A stretch of DNA of 37,382 bases from CBDCWT01 sp965223305 (GCA_965223305.1 CBDCWT010000050.1:1-37382), one strand, 5' to 3'. Shown: positions 1 through 8,396, counted from the stretch's first letter. Numbers and translations: made by a program. Notes: generated by a model not told the origin, from the sequence alone.

Positions 1-1
1 G

Positions 2-382
2 AATGTGCATCTCAACCGACCCAACGTGAGAGCAAACGACGTGCGAGATGCGCTAGCGACAGTAGGGCTCCTCGATGAACTCCTCAAGTTGCCAGATGGG
101 CTTAACTCGGTCGTACAGACGGACGGGGCACCACTTACTCAAAGCCAATCGTTGCGGCTAATGCTGGCACGAGCCATCGTCAGCCGCCCGCGTTTGCTGC
201 TGATTGATAGCACGCTGGATGGACTGCCTGACGAAGCCGTCGAAGCAGTGCTATCAAGGCTGACCGGCAACGCACCTTGGACATTGCTAGTAGCGACCGG
301 CAGAAACTCCGTCGCGGACGCGTGTGACCGCAAGGTCAACCTGCACGCAGGGCATAGAGCTCGCTCGCCAGAAGCGGCGTGA
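2..382 (+). CDS. ABC transporter ATP-binding protein, C-terminal part (degenerate; left-truncated by window)
   Basis: The frame is open to the left edge, so only the C-terminal ~126 residues of an ABC ATPase are present. The order of motifs fits an ABC nucleotide-binding domain: a signature-like LTQSQ where LSGGQ is usual, then LARAIVSRPRLLLIDS (Walker B) and a D-loop-like LDGL. Three hallmarks are altered: the signature lacks GG, the residue after the Walker B Asp is Ser instead of the catalytic Glu, and the usual switch His after the last strand is replaced (VATGRN). The reading frame itself is intact. The HlyD-like and TolC-like genes directly downstream indicate an exporter of the type I secretion / peptidase-ABC class. 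Role as the inner-membrane energiser is inferred from family and neighbours; reduced or absent ATPase activity is inferred from the missing residues. Confidence 0.75.
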   Translation, partial: NVHLNRPNVRANDVRDALATVGLLDELLKLPDGLNSVVQTDGAPLTQSQSLRLMLARAIVSRPRLLLIDSTLDGLPDEAVEAVLSRLTGNAPWTLLVATGRNSVADACDRKVNLHAGHRARSPEAA

Positions 383-440
383 ATCTGAGACGAATCTAAC
401 GATTTTGTGGGTCAGAACCGATGATAGCTGGAGAGGACAG

Positions 441-1784
441 ATGTCTGTTGCCCTCGTGAAACTCAACAATGACCGGCTTCCGGCGCTAAAACTCGTGCAG
501 TCGTCCAGAACTGCGCGGCGACTGGCGAACTGGCTGCTAGTCCTTCTGTTCGTAGCCATCATCGCGATGGTGTTCGTGCCATGGCAGCAGTCGGCCAAAG
601 GGAAGGGCAAGGTTGTCGCGTTCGTTCCACAGGAACGGCAGCAGACTGTGACCTCACCTGTGAAAGGTATTGCGCTGCGATTGGGTGAAGGACTTGTCGA
701 AGGTGCCCGAGTTAGGCGAGGCGACTTCATTGTCGAGATCGAGCCGAATGCGGCGAATCTTGTCGAACAACTAAGAGGAGCAATCAAGGATCTAGAAGCA
801 AAGCTCGCGACAGGCCAAACCAAAGCCGAAGTGTACGGTCAAAACATTGTGGACTTCGAAGCCGCGAAGGCGGCCGCGGTTGCGGCAGCCGATGAATTGG
901 TTGCCGCAGCGAAGGCCAAGCGGGACGCGAAACAGCGTCTGATTGCTGCCTATGAGGCGAAAGAACGGCAGGCCCGGCTAAACTACGACCGGCAACAGAG
1001 ACTGTTCGACAAAGGCGTTCAGTCCGAAAAAGAAGTTGAGAAGCGACGAAAAGACCTAGACGTCGCGGTAGCCGAGTTGGAGTCAGTACAGCTGGATGTG
1101 GCGGAAGCAGAGAAGGAGTGGAAAGCAAAGAAAAGCGAGAGGCTTCAAAAGGAACGGGAGGCGCGGACGAAAGTCGACTACGCTCGTGCGATGCAGCAAG
1201 ATGCGCTTGGCCAGGTCGCGGCAGCACAGAAAGAAAAACGTGATGTCGAGATCAAGCTGTCCGAGTTGGATCGGCTGAAGATCCATGCTCCACGCGACGG
1301 GACGTTGTTTCGGCTGAATGTCTTTGAGCGCGGGCAGATGCTAAAGGAGGGGGACGAGCTCTTTACGATTGTTCCGGACACCACCGAGCGTGCCGTTGAG
1401 CTGTGGGTTGCCGGCAATGACACTCCCTTGATTCGGTCCGGCGATCATGTCCGACTGCAATTCGAAGGCTGGCCGGCAGTTCAATTCGCGGGCTGGCCCT
1501 CCGTGGCCGTCGGCACGTTTGGGGGCGAAGTCATGACGATCGACGCAACCGATGACGGAACTGGTAAGTTCAGGATCCTCGTGCAACCCGATGCCACCAC
1601 CGAATGGCCTTCAGATCAGTACCTCCGACAAGGCGTGCGAGCCAATGGCTGGGTGATGCTGAAGCAGGTTCCGTTAGGGTACGAGATCTGGCGACAATTG
1701 AATGGCTTTCCAGCAACCATCGCCAATGACGAGGCAACCGTAGCGAAAACGGACGACGCGAAGAAACCGAAGTTGCCGAAGTAG
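441..1784 (+). CDS. HlyD-family periplasmic adaptor (membrane fusion) protein
   Basis: About 447 aa. The ATG at 441 is chosen because GGAGAGG lies just upstream (430-436); the frame extends further upstream to overlap the ABC gene but without a better ribosome site. One transmembrane helix (about residues 31-48, WLLVLLFVAI...) anchors the protein with a short cytoplasmic N-terminus. It is followed by a first lipoyl-like half (about 60-102, TSPVKGIALRLGEGLVEGARV), a long charged Ala/Lys/Glu-rich coiled coil (about 105-265), the second lipoyl half (KIHAPRDGTLFRLN...FERGQ) and a beta-barrel-like segment (DHVRLQFEGWPA). This is the usual architecture of HlyD-type adaptors that bridge an inner-membrane ABC exporter to a TolC-like channel. 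The ABC gene upstream and OMF gene downstream fit one export operon. Substrate is not evident. Confidence 0.88.
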   Translation: MSVALVKLNNDRLPALKLVQSSRTARRLANWLLVLLFVAIIAMVFVPWQQSAKGKGKVVAFVPQERQQTVTSPVKGIALRLGEGLVEGARVRRGDFIVEIEPNAANLVEQLRGAIKDLEAKLATGQTKAEVYGQNIVDFEAAKAAAVAAADELVAAAKAKRDAKQRLIAAYEAKERQARLNYDRQQRLFDKGVQSEKEVEKRRKDLDVAVAELESVQLDVAEAEKEWKAKKSERLQKEREARTKVDYARAMQQDALGQVAAAQKEKRDVEIKLSELDRLKIHAPRDGTLFRLNVFERGQMLKEGDELFTIVPDTTERAVELWVAGNDTPLIRSGDHVRLQFEGWPAVQFAGWPSVAVGTFGGEVMTIDATDDGTGKFRILVQPDATTEWPSDQYLRQGVRANGWVMLKQVPLGYEIWRQLNGFPATIANDEATVAKTDDAKKPKLPK

Positions 1785-1829
1785 CCGGCAACGAAACGAC
1801 ATAGTTGCCGACGCGATTGAACTACACGT

Positions 1830-3464
1830 ATGATGTGCCAAGGATGGCGTTGCTATCTTGCAATAGTGTTAATCGGTGGGCTGGCGGCAGGATGCCGATC
1901 TAGTTCGCGTGATGTTGCACCACCGTTGGCTTCCGCTCCCGTTGCGCCGTCCTTGGAGCCAGTTCGCACAGTGCGGCGGCCGCGTGAGCTCGCTCCCAAT
2001 GTCTTTCCGGTCGAGCGCGTCTCTTACGACGAGCCAGACGACTTACCTTCACCTGACGAAAGTTCAACCGCTCCGCCAGTTCCCGAGGTCATCGCGCATG
2101 ACGGCCCCCTCCAGCTCGTTGACGTAGTCCTTTCCGTTCAAGAATCGTATCCGCTGCTCATCACTGCCATGTTGGAGCGAGACATCGTTGAAGGTAGGCA
2201 ACTTTCGGCGCGGGGTGAGTTCGATACAGACGTGAAAGCGTTCGGCGTGGCGGCACCCGAGGGCTTCTACCAAACGTACCGTAACGGTGTCGCTGTCGAC
2301 CAGCCACTGTTCCGCGGGGGGTACGTCTACGGCGGCTACAAAATCGGCGACGGCAACTTCCAACCGTGGTTCAAAGAGCGCGAGACCAATGAAGGGGGCG
2401 AGTTTTCAGCTGGTTTAGGAGTTCCTTTGCTGAAGGATCGAACGATCGACAAACGTCGCGCTGCGCTCTTCCAGGCAAACCTGGCCCGCCAGGCAGTCGA
2501 ACCTGCAGTGCAGGCTCATCTGCTGGAGTTCGTCCGCGTCGCGTCGCAAGCCTATTGGTCGTGGGTCTCTGCGGGCCGTAGTCTCGAAGCTCAGCGGGAA
2601 CTATTGAGAAACGCTGAAGCCCGTGTTCGTCAGATAGACGAGAAAGTGAATGCGGGAGATTTGCCACGCATCGTGCGGATCAACAACGAGCAACTGATCG
2701 CCGCTCGCGAAACGAAAGTCATCGAATCGGAGCGAAAGCTACAAGAAGCCGCGATCAAGCTCTCCCTCTTCTTCCGCAGCGCCGGTGGCGAGCCCGTTGT
2801 GCTCGACGACACGCGGCTACCCTCTACTTTCCCGGATCCAGTCGCGCCGAACAGTGAGCAGATCGAAGAGGACATCGCGATGGCGATTGCGGCGTCCCCG
2901 GCACTGATTGAGTTGGATCTGATTGCCGAGCAAGTGGACGTGGAGCTGCAGAACGCGCACAACATGCTACTGCCGAAGCTCGACGCACGCGTGCTGGCCT
3001 CCAAAGATGTCGGTGCACCGACTAGCTCAACTGGAGACAAGACGCCTTTTGAACTCGAGGCAGGTCTCTATGGCGAAATCCCGCTTCAGCGCCGTAGAGC
3101 CCGCGGTAAGATTGCGGCCGCTGAAGGGAAGCTCGCCCAAATCGCGGCGAAGCGACAGTTTGTTGTCAACAAAGTCACGGCCGCTGTCCAAGATGCTGTT
3201 TCCGCTCTAGAAGCGGCCGCCGGACGTATCGAGCGTGCTGAGACCAACCTCAGGCTCGCTCGCGAGACACTCGAACTCGGCCGCTTTCAGTTCGACGAAG
3301 GCAACATCGACCTGGTTACGCTGACTATTTACGAAAAATCTGTCACCGACGCGGAGCTTCTGTTGATCTCGGCCCAGGCCGACTTCTTTTCTGCTCTCGC
3401 CAACTATCGCGCCGCACTAGCCCAAGACCCGTTGGCAGAGGAGCAGCTGCCGCAGTCGCCGTAG
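1830..3464 (+). CDS. TolC-like outer membrane efflux lipoprotein (OMF family)
   Basis: 544 aa starting at one of two adjacent ATG codons (1830/1833). The N-terminus has a lipoprotein signal, hydrophobic LAIVLIGG followed by lipobox LAAGC with the lipidated Cys at about residue 22, then a Ser/Pro-rich linker of about 70 residues. The rest shows the two-fold helical-hairpin pattern of outer membrane efflux proteins: long amphipathic helices with LEAQRELLRNAEARVRQ and, in the second half, VQDAVSALEAAAGRIERAETN...LARETLELGRFQFDEGNIDLVTL, the latter being the typical OMF C-terminal signature region. It lies 45 bp after the HlyD-like gene and would form the outer-membrane duct of that exporter. A 180-bp palindromic element begins 28 bp after the stop. 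Confidence 0.85.
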   Translation: MMCQGWRCYLAIVLIGGLAAGCRSSSRDVAPPLASAPVAPSLEPVRTVRRPRELAPNVFPVERVSYDEPDDLPSPDESSTAPPVPEVIAHDGPLQLVDVVLSVQESYPLLITAMLERDIVEGRQLSARGEFDTDVKAFGVAAPEGFYQTYRNGVAVDQPLFRGGYVYGGYKIGDGNFQPWFKERETNEGGEFSAGLGVPLLKDRTIDKRRAALFQANLARQAVEPAVQAHLLEFVRVASQAYWSWVSAGRSLEAQRELLRNAEARVRQIDEKVNAGDLPRIVRINNEQLIAARETKVIESERKLQEAAIKLSLFFRSAGGEPVVLDDTRLPSTFPDPVAPNSEQIEEDIAMAIAASPALIELDLIAEQVDVELQNAHNMLLPKLDARVLASKDVGAPTSSTGDKTPFELEAGLYGEIPLQRRRARGKIAAAEGKLAQIAAKRQFVVNKVTAAVQDAVSALEAAAGRIERAETNLRLARETLELGRFQFDEGNIDLVTLTIYEKSVTDAELLLISAQADFFSALANYRAALAQDPLAEEQLPQSP

Positions 3465-3492
3465 TTTAGATGGCAGGCACACGCGGGGACGT

Positions 3493-3672
3493 TAGCCCGG
3501 ATTATTCATGAAGATCGTCGCGAGAGGTTGTAAGTACGTTCGCGGCAAGGAAGGCGAGCAATTCTTCCGCAGGCGTATTGAAGCAATACGTCGAGGAAGA
3601 ATTGTGAAGCATGACGAAGCCACGGATGGACTTACGACCTCGCAGCAGATCGCTCATGAATAATTCGGGCTA
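3493..3672 (+). mobile_element. 180-bp TA-flanked palindromic MITE-like element, copy 1
   Basis: The element is bounded by TA at both ends with terminal inverted repeats TAGCCCGGATTATTCATGA / TCATGAATAATTCGGGCTA. The whole element is an imperfect palindrome: about 88-bp arms around a centre CGTATTG-AAG-CAATACG (3574-3590), with best pairing in the outer 19 bp and inner 20 bp. It shares about 96-97% identity and exactly the same 180-bp length with the copies at 7800-7979 (inverted) and 22893-23072. It has no transposase, so mobilisation in trans is inferred; TA flanks fit IS630/Tc1-mariner-type transposases. A 51-codon frame (3508-3663) runs from an ATG in one terminal repeat to TAA in the other, and the opposite strand is also open. 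Confidence 0.85.
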
Positions 3673-3844
3673 GTTTGTGCGCGGCGGATACCGGGGGGAG
3701 AAGTCCAACCAATTCTGGCTGGCTAACTCCCTGAGCTTACGGTGACACCAAGCAAGACGTGCATCCGACCAGCTGGCCCGTTACGATGACGGGACGAATC
3801 CGTCAACAGCGCCGTCGGTCGGCGAACACAGCAGGAGGGACGTC

Positions 3845-4804
3845 ATGCCTCGAGATTCACACGTTGAGCGAAAGGTCGATCGGCGAAGTTTTGTGAAGGC
3901 ATCGCTGATCCCCGCTGCACTTTCTATTCCCGCAGCCATGCCGAGTCGCGCGGCAAGGGGAAGCGATCCAGCTCAAGCCCCAAAGGTGGCTGAACCCGAG
4001 ATCGTTGACAGCAACGTCCATCTGTTTGATTGGCCTTATCGACAGCTCAAGTACGCCCGCACAGATAAACTGATTGCGAAGCTGCGCCGTCACCGAATCA
4101 GACAAGCCTGGGCGGGCAGCTTCGAGGCGGTCTTGCGGACACAACTGGATGTAGTCAATCGCCGCTTAGCCGCAGAGTGCGGAACTCGGGGCGATGGGAT
4201 GTTGATTCCCATCGGTAGTATCAATCCAGCCGGGCCCGACTGGCAAGAAGACTTGCAACGTTGTCATGATCAGTATCGGATGCCGGGCGTGCGGCTCTAC
4301 CCGGCGTATCACCGGTACAGCCTCGATCATCCCGAATTCAAGCGGATGCTCCAGCTGGCGGCGGAGCGCCGCATGTTGGTACAGATCGTCATGCGCATGG
4401 AAGATGAGCGAGTACATCATCCATCCCTCGATATTCCTAGCGTCGACATTTCGACTCTGCCTGCGACGCTTAAGAAGATACCGTCGGCAAAAGTGCAGTT
4501 GATCAACTCAGCCGGACCGCTGCTGGGCAACTCGCTTGAGGCGTTAGTTCGCGACACGCAGGTCACCTTTGACATCGCCGCGACCGAAGGCAACGGCGGC
4601 GTGGGTCGATTGATCGAGGGAACGAATCCCAGCTACCGTGGCGCGATACCTGTCGACCGGTTGGTGTTTGGTTCGCATGCGCCGTTCTTCCCGTGCGAAT
4701 GTGCGGTCATGAAGCTCTTCGAGTCACCGCTCAACCTCGGGCAGCTCCAACAGCTCATGTACGCCAACGCCGGACGGCTAATCAGCGCAAGGTCCGCCGT
4801 TTAG
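3845..4804 (+). CDS. Tat-exported amidohydrolase-2 family protein
   Basis: 319 aa; ATG preceded by AGGAGGG at 3832-3838. The N-terminus is a twin-arginine signal (DRRSFVKA at residues 12-19, then an Ala/Ile/Pro-rich hydrophobic stretch and AARG), so export of a folded metalloenzyme is expected. A TIM-barrel metal motif D55-S-N57-V-H59 begins the mature part (IVDSNVHLFDWPY), where the family usually has DxHxH, so one His is replaced by Asn. A region PGVRLYPAYHRYSLDHPEF and a terminal NLGQLQQLMYANAGRLI also fit amidohydrolase_2 (PF04909; decarboxylase/lactonase-like hydrolases). The late loop usually carrying the catalytic Asp reads GSHAPFF. First gene of a likely operon with two genes downstream. 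Substrate unknown. Confidence 0.8.
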   Translation: MPRDSHVERKVDRRSFVKASLIPAALSIPAAMPSRAARGSDPAQAPKVAEPEIVDSNVHLFDWPYRQLKYARTDKLIAKLRRHRIRQAWAGSFEAVLRTQLDVVNRRLAAECGTRGDGMLIPIGSINPAGPDWQEDLQRCHDQYRMPGVRLYPAYHRYSLDHPEFKRMLQLAAERRMLVQIVMRMEDERVHHPSLDIPSVDISTLPATLKKIPSAKVQLINSAGPLLGNSLEALVRDTQVTFDIAATEGNGGVGRLIEGTNPSYRGAIPVDRLVFGSHAPFFPCECAVMKLFESPLNLGQLQQLMYANAGRLISARSAV

Positions 4805-4847
4805 CAAAGCTGCCGACTTCCCGCCTGCAATTCAGGAAACGACATCA

Positions 4848-5741
4848 ATGGACTCCTCCGCCCCTCGCGAATTTGTCTTGAATCCCGCCGCCTACGGCCT
4901 GCCGACGCGCGACGATCTTGTGAAGCTGCGAATCTGGGACATGCACTATCACGGCATGTCCGGCGGCGATCTCCGCCTGCATCAGGAGAATCTGTTCTAC
5001 GTCGAGCGGATGGGAATCGAGCGGATGTTCTCGCTGGATATTGCTGGGTCGGTGAGAGATCCTCTGGGGACTTCGCTTTCCGCTGAAAAGAAGCGGGAGA
5101 TCCGCGAGTTTTTGGAACAAAACAGCGATCGGGTTTGTGGTCTGATCCCGATCGATCCCTCGCAGCCTCTAGAGAGCGCACGAAAAATCGAAGAGTGGAT
5201 TCGCCACGGCCCGTGTATTGGCGTCAAGTATTACGGCGGCAATCCAGGCGGCGTTGTCTGCAGCCATCCCAACAACGACGCCCTGATCCGCTTGGCCGCG
5301 GAGTTGAACGCAGTTATCTATGTGCACACTTGGCTAAAAGTAGGCGGGCAGCCGCGACATCCTGGCGGCGATAATGCGCCCGGCGAATCGACCCCAACTC
5401 ATTTGGCACAGCTAGCCGGACGTTTTCCGGATGTACCTTTCATCTGCGGCCACTCTGGTGGTGACTGGGAGTTGGGCGTCCGTGCAGTCCGTCACCTGGA
5501 GAACGTGTATATCGAATTCAGCGGCTCGGACCCGCATTCGGGACAAGTGGACTTTACTGTCAGCGAAGTAGGATCCGGCCGACTGGTATGGGGCGGCCAT
5601 GGGCCGTCCCGATCTTACTCGACGGAGTTGTCGAAGGTGCTTGACGCGGACTTGACCGAAGCCGAGCGGCTGCAGATATTCGGCGGCAATCTGCGGCGGA
5701 TCGCCGCGCCCATTCTCCGTGAAAAGGGGTATCGACTTTGA
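4848..5741 (+). CDS. Amidohydrolase-2 family protein
   Basis: 297 aa, ATG 43 bp after the previous amidohydrolase gene. The canonical metal motif D31-M-H33-Y-H35 (IWDMHYHGMSGG) is intact, in contrast to its neighbour. Further features are IGVKYYGGNPGG, a strand with VHTWLKVGG, the CGHSGGDWELG block, and a C-terminal GGHGPSRS...LTEAERLQIFGGNLRRI helix typical of amidohydrolase_2 proteins. No signal peptide is evident, so it is predicted cytoplasmic unlike the first gene. The two may act on the same substrate in different compartments or be diverged paralogues; this is inference. Its stop TGA overlaps the TTG start of the following peptidase gene, suggesting translational coupling. Confidence 0.82.
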   Translation: MDSSAPREFVLNPAAYGLPTRDDLVKLRIWDMHYHGMSGGDLRLHQENLFYVERMGIERMFSLDIAGSVRDPLGTSLSAEKKREIREFLEQNSDRVCGLIPIDPSQPLESARKIEEWIRHGPCIGVKYYGGNPGGVVCSHPNNDALIRLAAELNAVIYVHTWLKVGGQPRHPGGDNAPGESTPTHLAQLAGRFPDVPFICGHSGGDWELGVRAVRHLENVYIEFSGSDPHSGQVDFTVSEVGSGRLVWGGHGPSRSYSTELSKVLDADLTEAERLQIFGGNLRRIAAPILREKGYRL

Positions 5742-7726
5742 ACACGACACGAACTTTGCTCGCCATCCCAATTCTCTGCCTCGCGTCGCCGGCGTGGGCC
5801 GATGAGTCCGTGTGGTCACCCGAGTTGCAGATGGAGGTAGAGTCGATCGGTACTGTCGTGCCATCACCGGATGGTAAGTGGGTGGCATACACGCGGACCC
5901 ACCCGGTCATGGACGTAGAAAAGAGTGAAATGATCACCCAGATCTATCTGGCCAAAGCAGACGGGTCTAGGCGATTTCAACTGACCGCCGCGGAGGAAAG
6001 TTCCACGTCTCCAGCTTTTTCCCCGGATGGTCGGTATGTCTATTTCCAATCGAGACGTTCGGGCACGCTCAATGTCTGGCGGATCGCTATCGACGGCGGA
6101 GAGGCACAACAGGTCACGCACTGGGAGGGAACCATCGGCGGTTTCCGGGTCTCGCCGGACGGAGGGTGGCTGGCCATTCGAGGACGGCAGAAAGACACCG
6201 ACTTGGAGACCGCAAGAGAGGAGAAACGCGATTTCGTCATCGTGGGTGAGAAATCCCAGAACCAGCAGTTGTGGCTCACTCAAGCCACCACGGAAGGGAA
6301 CGCCGCACCCGTACGCGTCGGTGACTTCGAGATGCATGTCGCCGAATTTGAGTGGTCTCCCGATTCAAGAAAGATCGTCTTTGAACACTGGCCCCGTGCA
6401 GAGCCCGATTACTGGTTACAAGCTGACATTTCCGAAATAGAGGTGAGGTCCGGCCACATCCGGCCGCTCGCAACCGACGAGTTAAGCGAGCGATCACCCC
6501 GCTACTCGCCATCTGGTAAACACCTGGCTTACGTTCGCAGTTCACATCCCAAGAACTGGGCTCGCGAAGGGCGTCTGATGCTGCTGGACCTCGCCGGCGG
6601 CGAGTCGCGCTCTCTGCCGGTGACCGAGGACGAGTTCGGGCGGGGCTCACGCCTGCTGGGCTTCTCGGCGGACTCGAAACAACTGTTCTTCACCGAGACC
6701 CAGGGCACTCGCAACCTGCTGATGAAGATGACCGTGGATGGCGCACAGGCCAAGCTGGGACATCCCCGCTCCGGCACCATTGCCGGCTATGGCCGAGGCT
6801 GCCGTCTAAATCGAGCAGGAACGCACATCGGATTTGCGCGGGAGAGTTCCTCGGAAGCGGTGGAGGCGTCTGTGTTGAATCTGACCAACGGAAACGAACA
6901 GCAGGTCAGCGACGCACACCGAGGCCGTGCTTGCCCACCTCTGGGCAGGACGGAAGTTGTTCAGTGGGAATCGATGGATGGACTAGAGGTTGAGGGTCTG
7001 CTGACCTATCCGGTGGATTTTGCGCAGGGAACCAGGGTCCCGCTCATTCTGGTAATCCACGGTGGACCGATGGGCGTCTTCACGCAGACGTTCGTCGGAC
7101 AGCGCAGCTTGTATCCTATCGCGGCTTTCTCTTCACAGGGCTACGCCGTACTGCGCCCCAATCCGCGAGGATCTTCGGGATACGGAAAGCAGTTTCGCAT
7201 GGCCAATTTCGACGACTGGGGGGGCGGCGATTACCAGGACATCATGGCGGGCGTTGACAAGGTCATCGAGATGGGCGTTGCCGATCCACAGCGCATGGCG
7301 GTGATGGGCTGGAGCTATGGTGGGTTCATGACCAGTTGGGTGGTCGGCCAGACGGACCGCTTCCAAGCCGCCTGTGTTGGCGCTGCGGTGACAAATCTGT
7401 GGAGCTTTACGGGGACTTCGGACATTCTCGACTTCCTTCCCGGCTACTTTGGCGGTGAACCCTGGGAGGTCTTCGCATCCTATCGAGATCATTCACCGAT
7501 GTCCTACGTTCGGAAAGTAACCACACCAACTCTGGTGCTGCACGGCGAGCAGGATCTGCGCGTGCCGGTTTCCCAGGGCTACGAGTTCTACAACGCACTC
7601 AGACGGAGGGGCGTAGAAACAGAGATGGTCGTGTATCCCCGCACACCGCACGGGCCGCAGGAACCGAAGTTCCTCTTAGATGTCATGAGACGCCATCTGC
7701 GCTGGGTCGCGGACCGCGTCGACTGA
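5738..7726 (+). CDS. Secreted S9-family (prolyl-oligopeptidase-like) serine peptidase
   Basis: 662 aa, starting at a TTG overlapping the preceding stop (TTGA) with AAAAGGGG just upstream. A Sec signal (LLAIPILCLASPAWA|DES) precedes a WD40-like (PD40) beta-propeller, seen as repeated blocks such as PSPDGKWVAYTR, FSPDGRYVYFQS, VSPDGGWLAIRG and YSPSGKHLAYVR (about residues 30-400). The C-terminal alpha/beta-hydrolase domain has HGGPMG (oxyanion region), the nucleophile elbow GWSYGG with Ser526, Asp606 in GEQDLRVP and His638 in TPHGP, giving a complete triad. Length and order match dipeptidyl/acylaminoacyl peptidases of S9. Third gene in a run with two amidohydrolases; probably periplasmic peptide hydrolysis. 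Confidence 0.9.
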   Translation: MNTTRTLLAIPILCLASPAWADESVWSPELQMEVESIGTVVPSPDGKWVAYTRTHPVMDVEKSEMITQIYLAKADGSRRFQLTAAEESSTSPAFSPDGRYVYFQSRRSGTLNVWRIAIDGGEAQQVTHWEGTIGGFRVSPDGGWLAIRGRQKDTDLETAREEKRDFVIVGEKSQNQQLWLTQATTEGNAAPVRVGDFEMHVAEFEWSPDSRKIVFEHWPRAEPDYWLQADISEIEVRSGHIRPLATDELSERSPRYSPSGKHLAYVRSSHPKNWAREGRLMLLDLAGGESRSLPVTEDEFGRGSRLLGFSADSKQLFFTETQGTRNLLMKMTVDGAQAKLGHPRSGTIAGYGRGCRLNRAGTHIGFARESSSEAVEASVLNLTNGNEQQVSDAHRGRACPPLGRTEVVQWESMDGLEVEGLLTYPVDFAQGTRVPLILVIHGGPMGVFTQTFVGQRSLYPIAAFSSQGYAVLRPNPRGSSGYGKQFRMANFDDWGGGDYQDIMAGVDKVIEMGVADPQRMAVMGWSYGGFMTSWVVGQTDRFQAACVGAAVTNLWSFTGTSDILDFLPGYFGGEPWEVFASYRDHSPMSYVRKVTTPTLVLHGEQDLRVPVSQGYEFYNALRRRGVETEMVVYPRTPHGPQEPKFLLDVMRRHLRWVADRVD

Positions 7727-7754
7727 ATGACTGACGGAGTGCGATTCCGAACAT

Positions 7755-7799
7755 CAGCCGCTGGGCCGTTAGCCCACGGTTCCTACCAAAACCGGATGC
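7755..7799 (+). repeat. Dispersed 60-bp repeat, left part, interrupted by MITE copy 2
   Basis: The sequence CAGCCGCTGGGCCGTTAGCC... up to GGATGC is nearly identical to 8281-8324 (one extra C here). Its continuation lies at 7980-7994, on the far side of the palindromic element. It contains the inverted repeat TGGGC/GCCCA also present in every unit of the tandem array at 14675-15633. Confidence 0.85.
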
Positions 7800-7979
7800 T
7801 AACCCGAATTATTCATGAGCGATCTGCTGCGAGGTCGTAAGTCCATCCTTGGCTTCGTCATGCTTCACAATTCTCCCTCGACGTATTGCTTCAATACGCC
7901 TGCGGAACAATTGCTCGCCTTCCTTGCCACGAACGTACTTACAACCTCTCGCCACGATCTTCATGAATAATCCGGGCTA
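7800..7979 (-). mobile_element. 180-bp TA-flanked palindromic MITE-like element, copy 2 (inverted)
   Basis: Inverted relative to copies 1 and 3; about 6 differences from copy 1. It sits inside a dispersed repeat whose uninterrupted copy is at 8281-8340. Comparing the two gives GGATGC-TA-ACGCATTCC in the empty copy and GGATGC-TA-[176 bp]-TA-ACGCATTCC here, which shows insertion at TA with duplication of the dinucleotide. The element starts 74 bp after the S9 peptidase stop. A 51-codon open frame lies at 7964-7809 on the minus strand and a frame of similar size on plus. Confidence 0.9.
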
Positions 7980-8101
7980 ACGCATTCCGGCTGGTTGTGC
8001 CGGGGGCGTACACGATTGGTGATGGTGTGTAATGAGCACTTCGCCACGGAGCCGTGCCTTCCATCCTGCTGATCATGTTGATGCTGTCTTCTGCTTTTTT
8101 G

Positions 8102-8127
8102 ACAGGATCTACAGGATCAACAAGATG
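8102..8127 (+). repeat. Short internal direct repeat ACAGGATC
   Basis: ACAGGATCT and ACAGGATCA stand in tandem, followed by ACAAGATG, in the gene-free stretch before the DUF1592 operon. No other copy was noticed in this window. Function unknown; it may be part of a dispersed planctomycete repeat, which I cannot check here. Confidence 0.3.
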
Positions 8128-8152
8128 GTCCTTTGCTCTCTGAGGACTTGTT

Positions 8153-8216
8153 GTAGCCGAATTTGCCAGAATTTGGACGAATCGGCAGTCCGCCAAACTC
8201 TGGCGAGTTCGGCTAC
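8153..8216 (+). repeat. 64-bp palindromic repeat (GTAGCCGAA family), copy 1
   Basis: An imperfect hairpin: the left arm GTAGCCGAATTTGCCAGAAT continues to TTGG, and the right arm is its near-complement ending GCGAGTTCGGCTAC. A short centre containing CGAATCGGCAGTCCG separates them. The same repeat recurs at 19983-20046. It lies about 250 bp upstream of the DUF1592 operon start. Confidence 0.7.
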
Positions 8217-8280
8217 GACCCGAATGGGCGTTAGGCAGTCCACCCAACTCTGGCAGCAGCAGTTCGGCTCCGTTCCAAAT

Positions 8281-8340
8281 CAGCCGCTGGGCGTTAGCCC
8301 ACGGTTCCTACCAAAACCGGATGCTAACGCATTCCAGCTG
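8281..8340 (+). repeat. Dispersed 60-bp repeat, uninterrupted (empty-site) copy
   Basis: Begins CAGCCGCTGGGCGTTAGCCC and ends GCTAACGCATTCCAGCTG. It is the related empty site for MITE copy 2, with a single TA at 8325-8326 where the interrupted copy has two TAs flanking 176 bp. The first ~30 bp also match the core of the tandem units at 14675-15633. Confidence 0.85.
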
Positions 8341-8396
8341 ATTTGCGGTCCGCGTTCCGCTTCGGGCGAACGCGCAACCTCGAAACTCCGTCGGGA

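Noticed and set aside
287..823. 178-codon minus-strand frame across the ABC/HlyD junction
   Set aside because: Antisense to two well-supported genes, no ribosome site, no recognisable domain.
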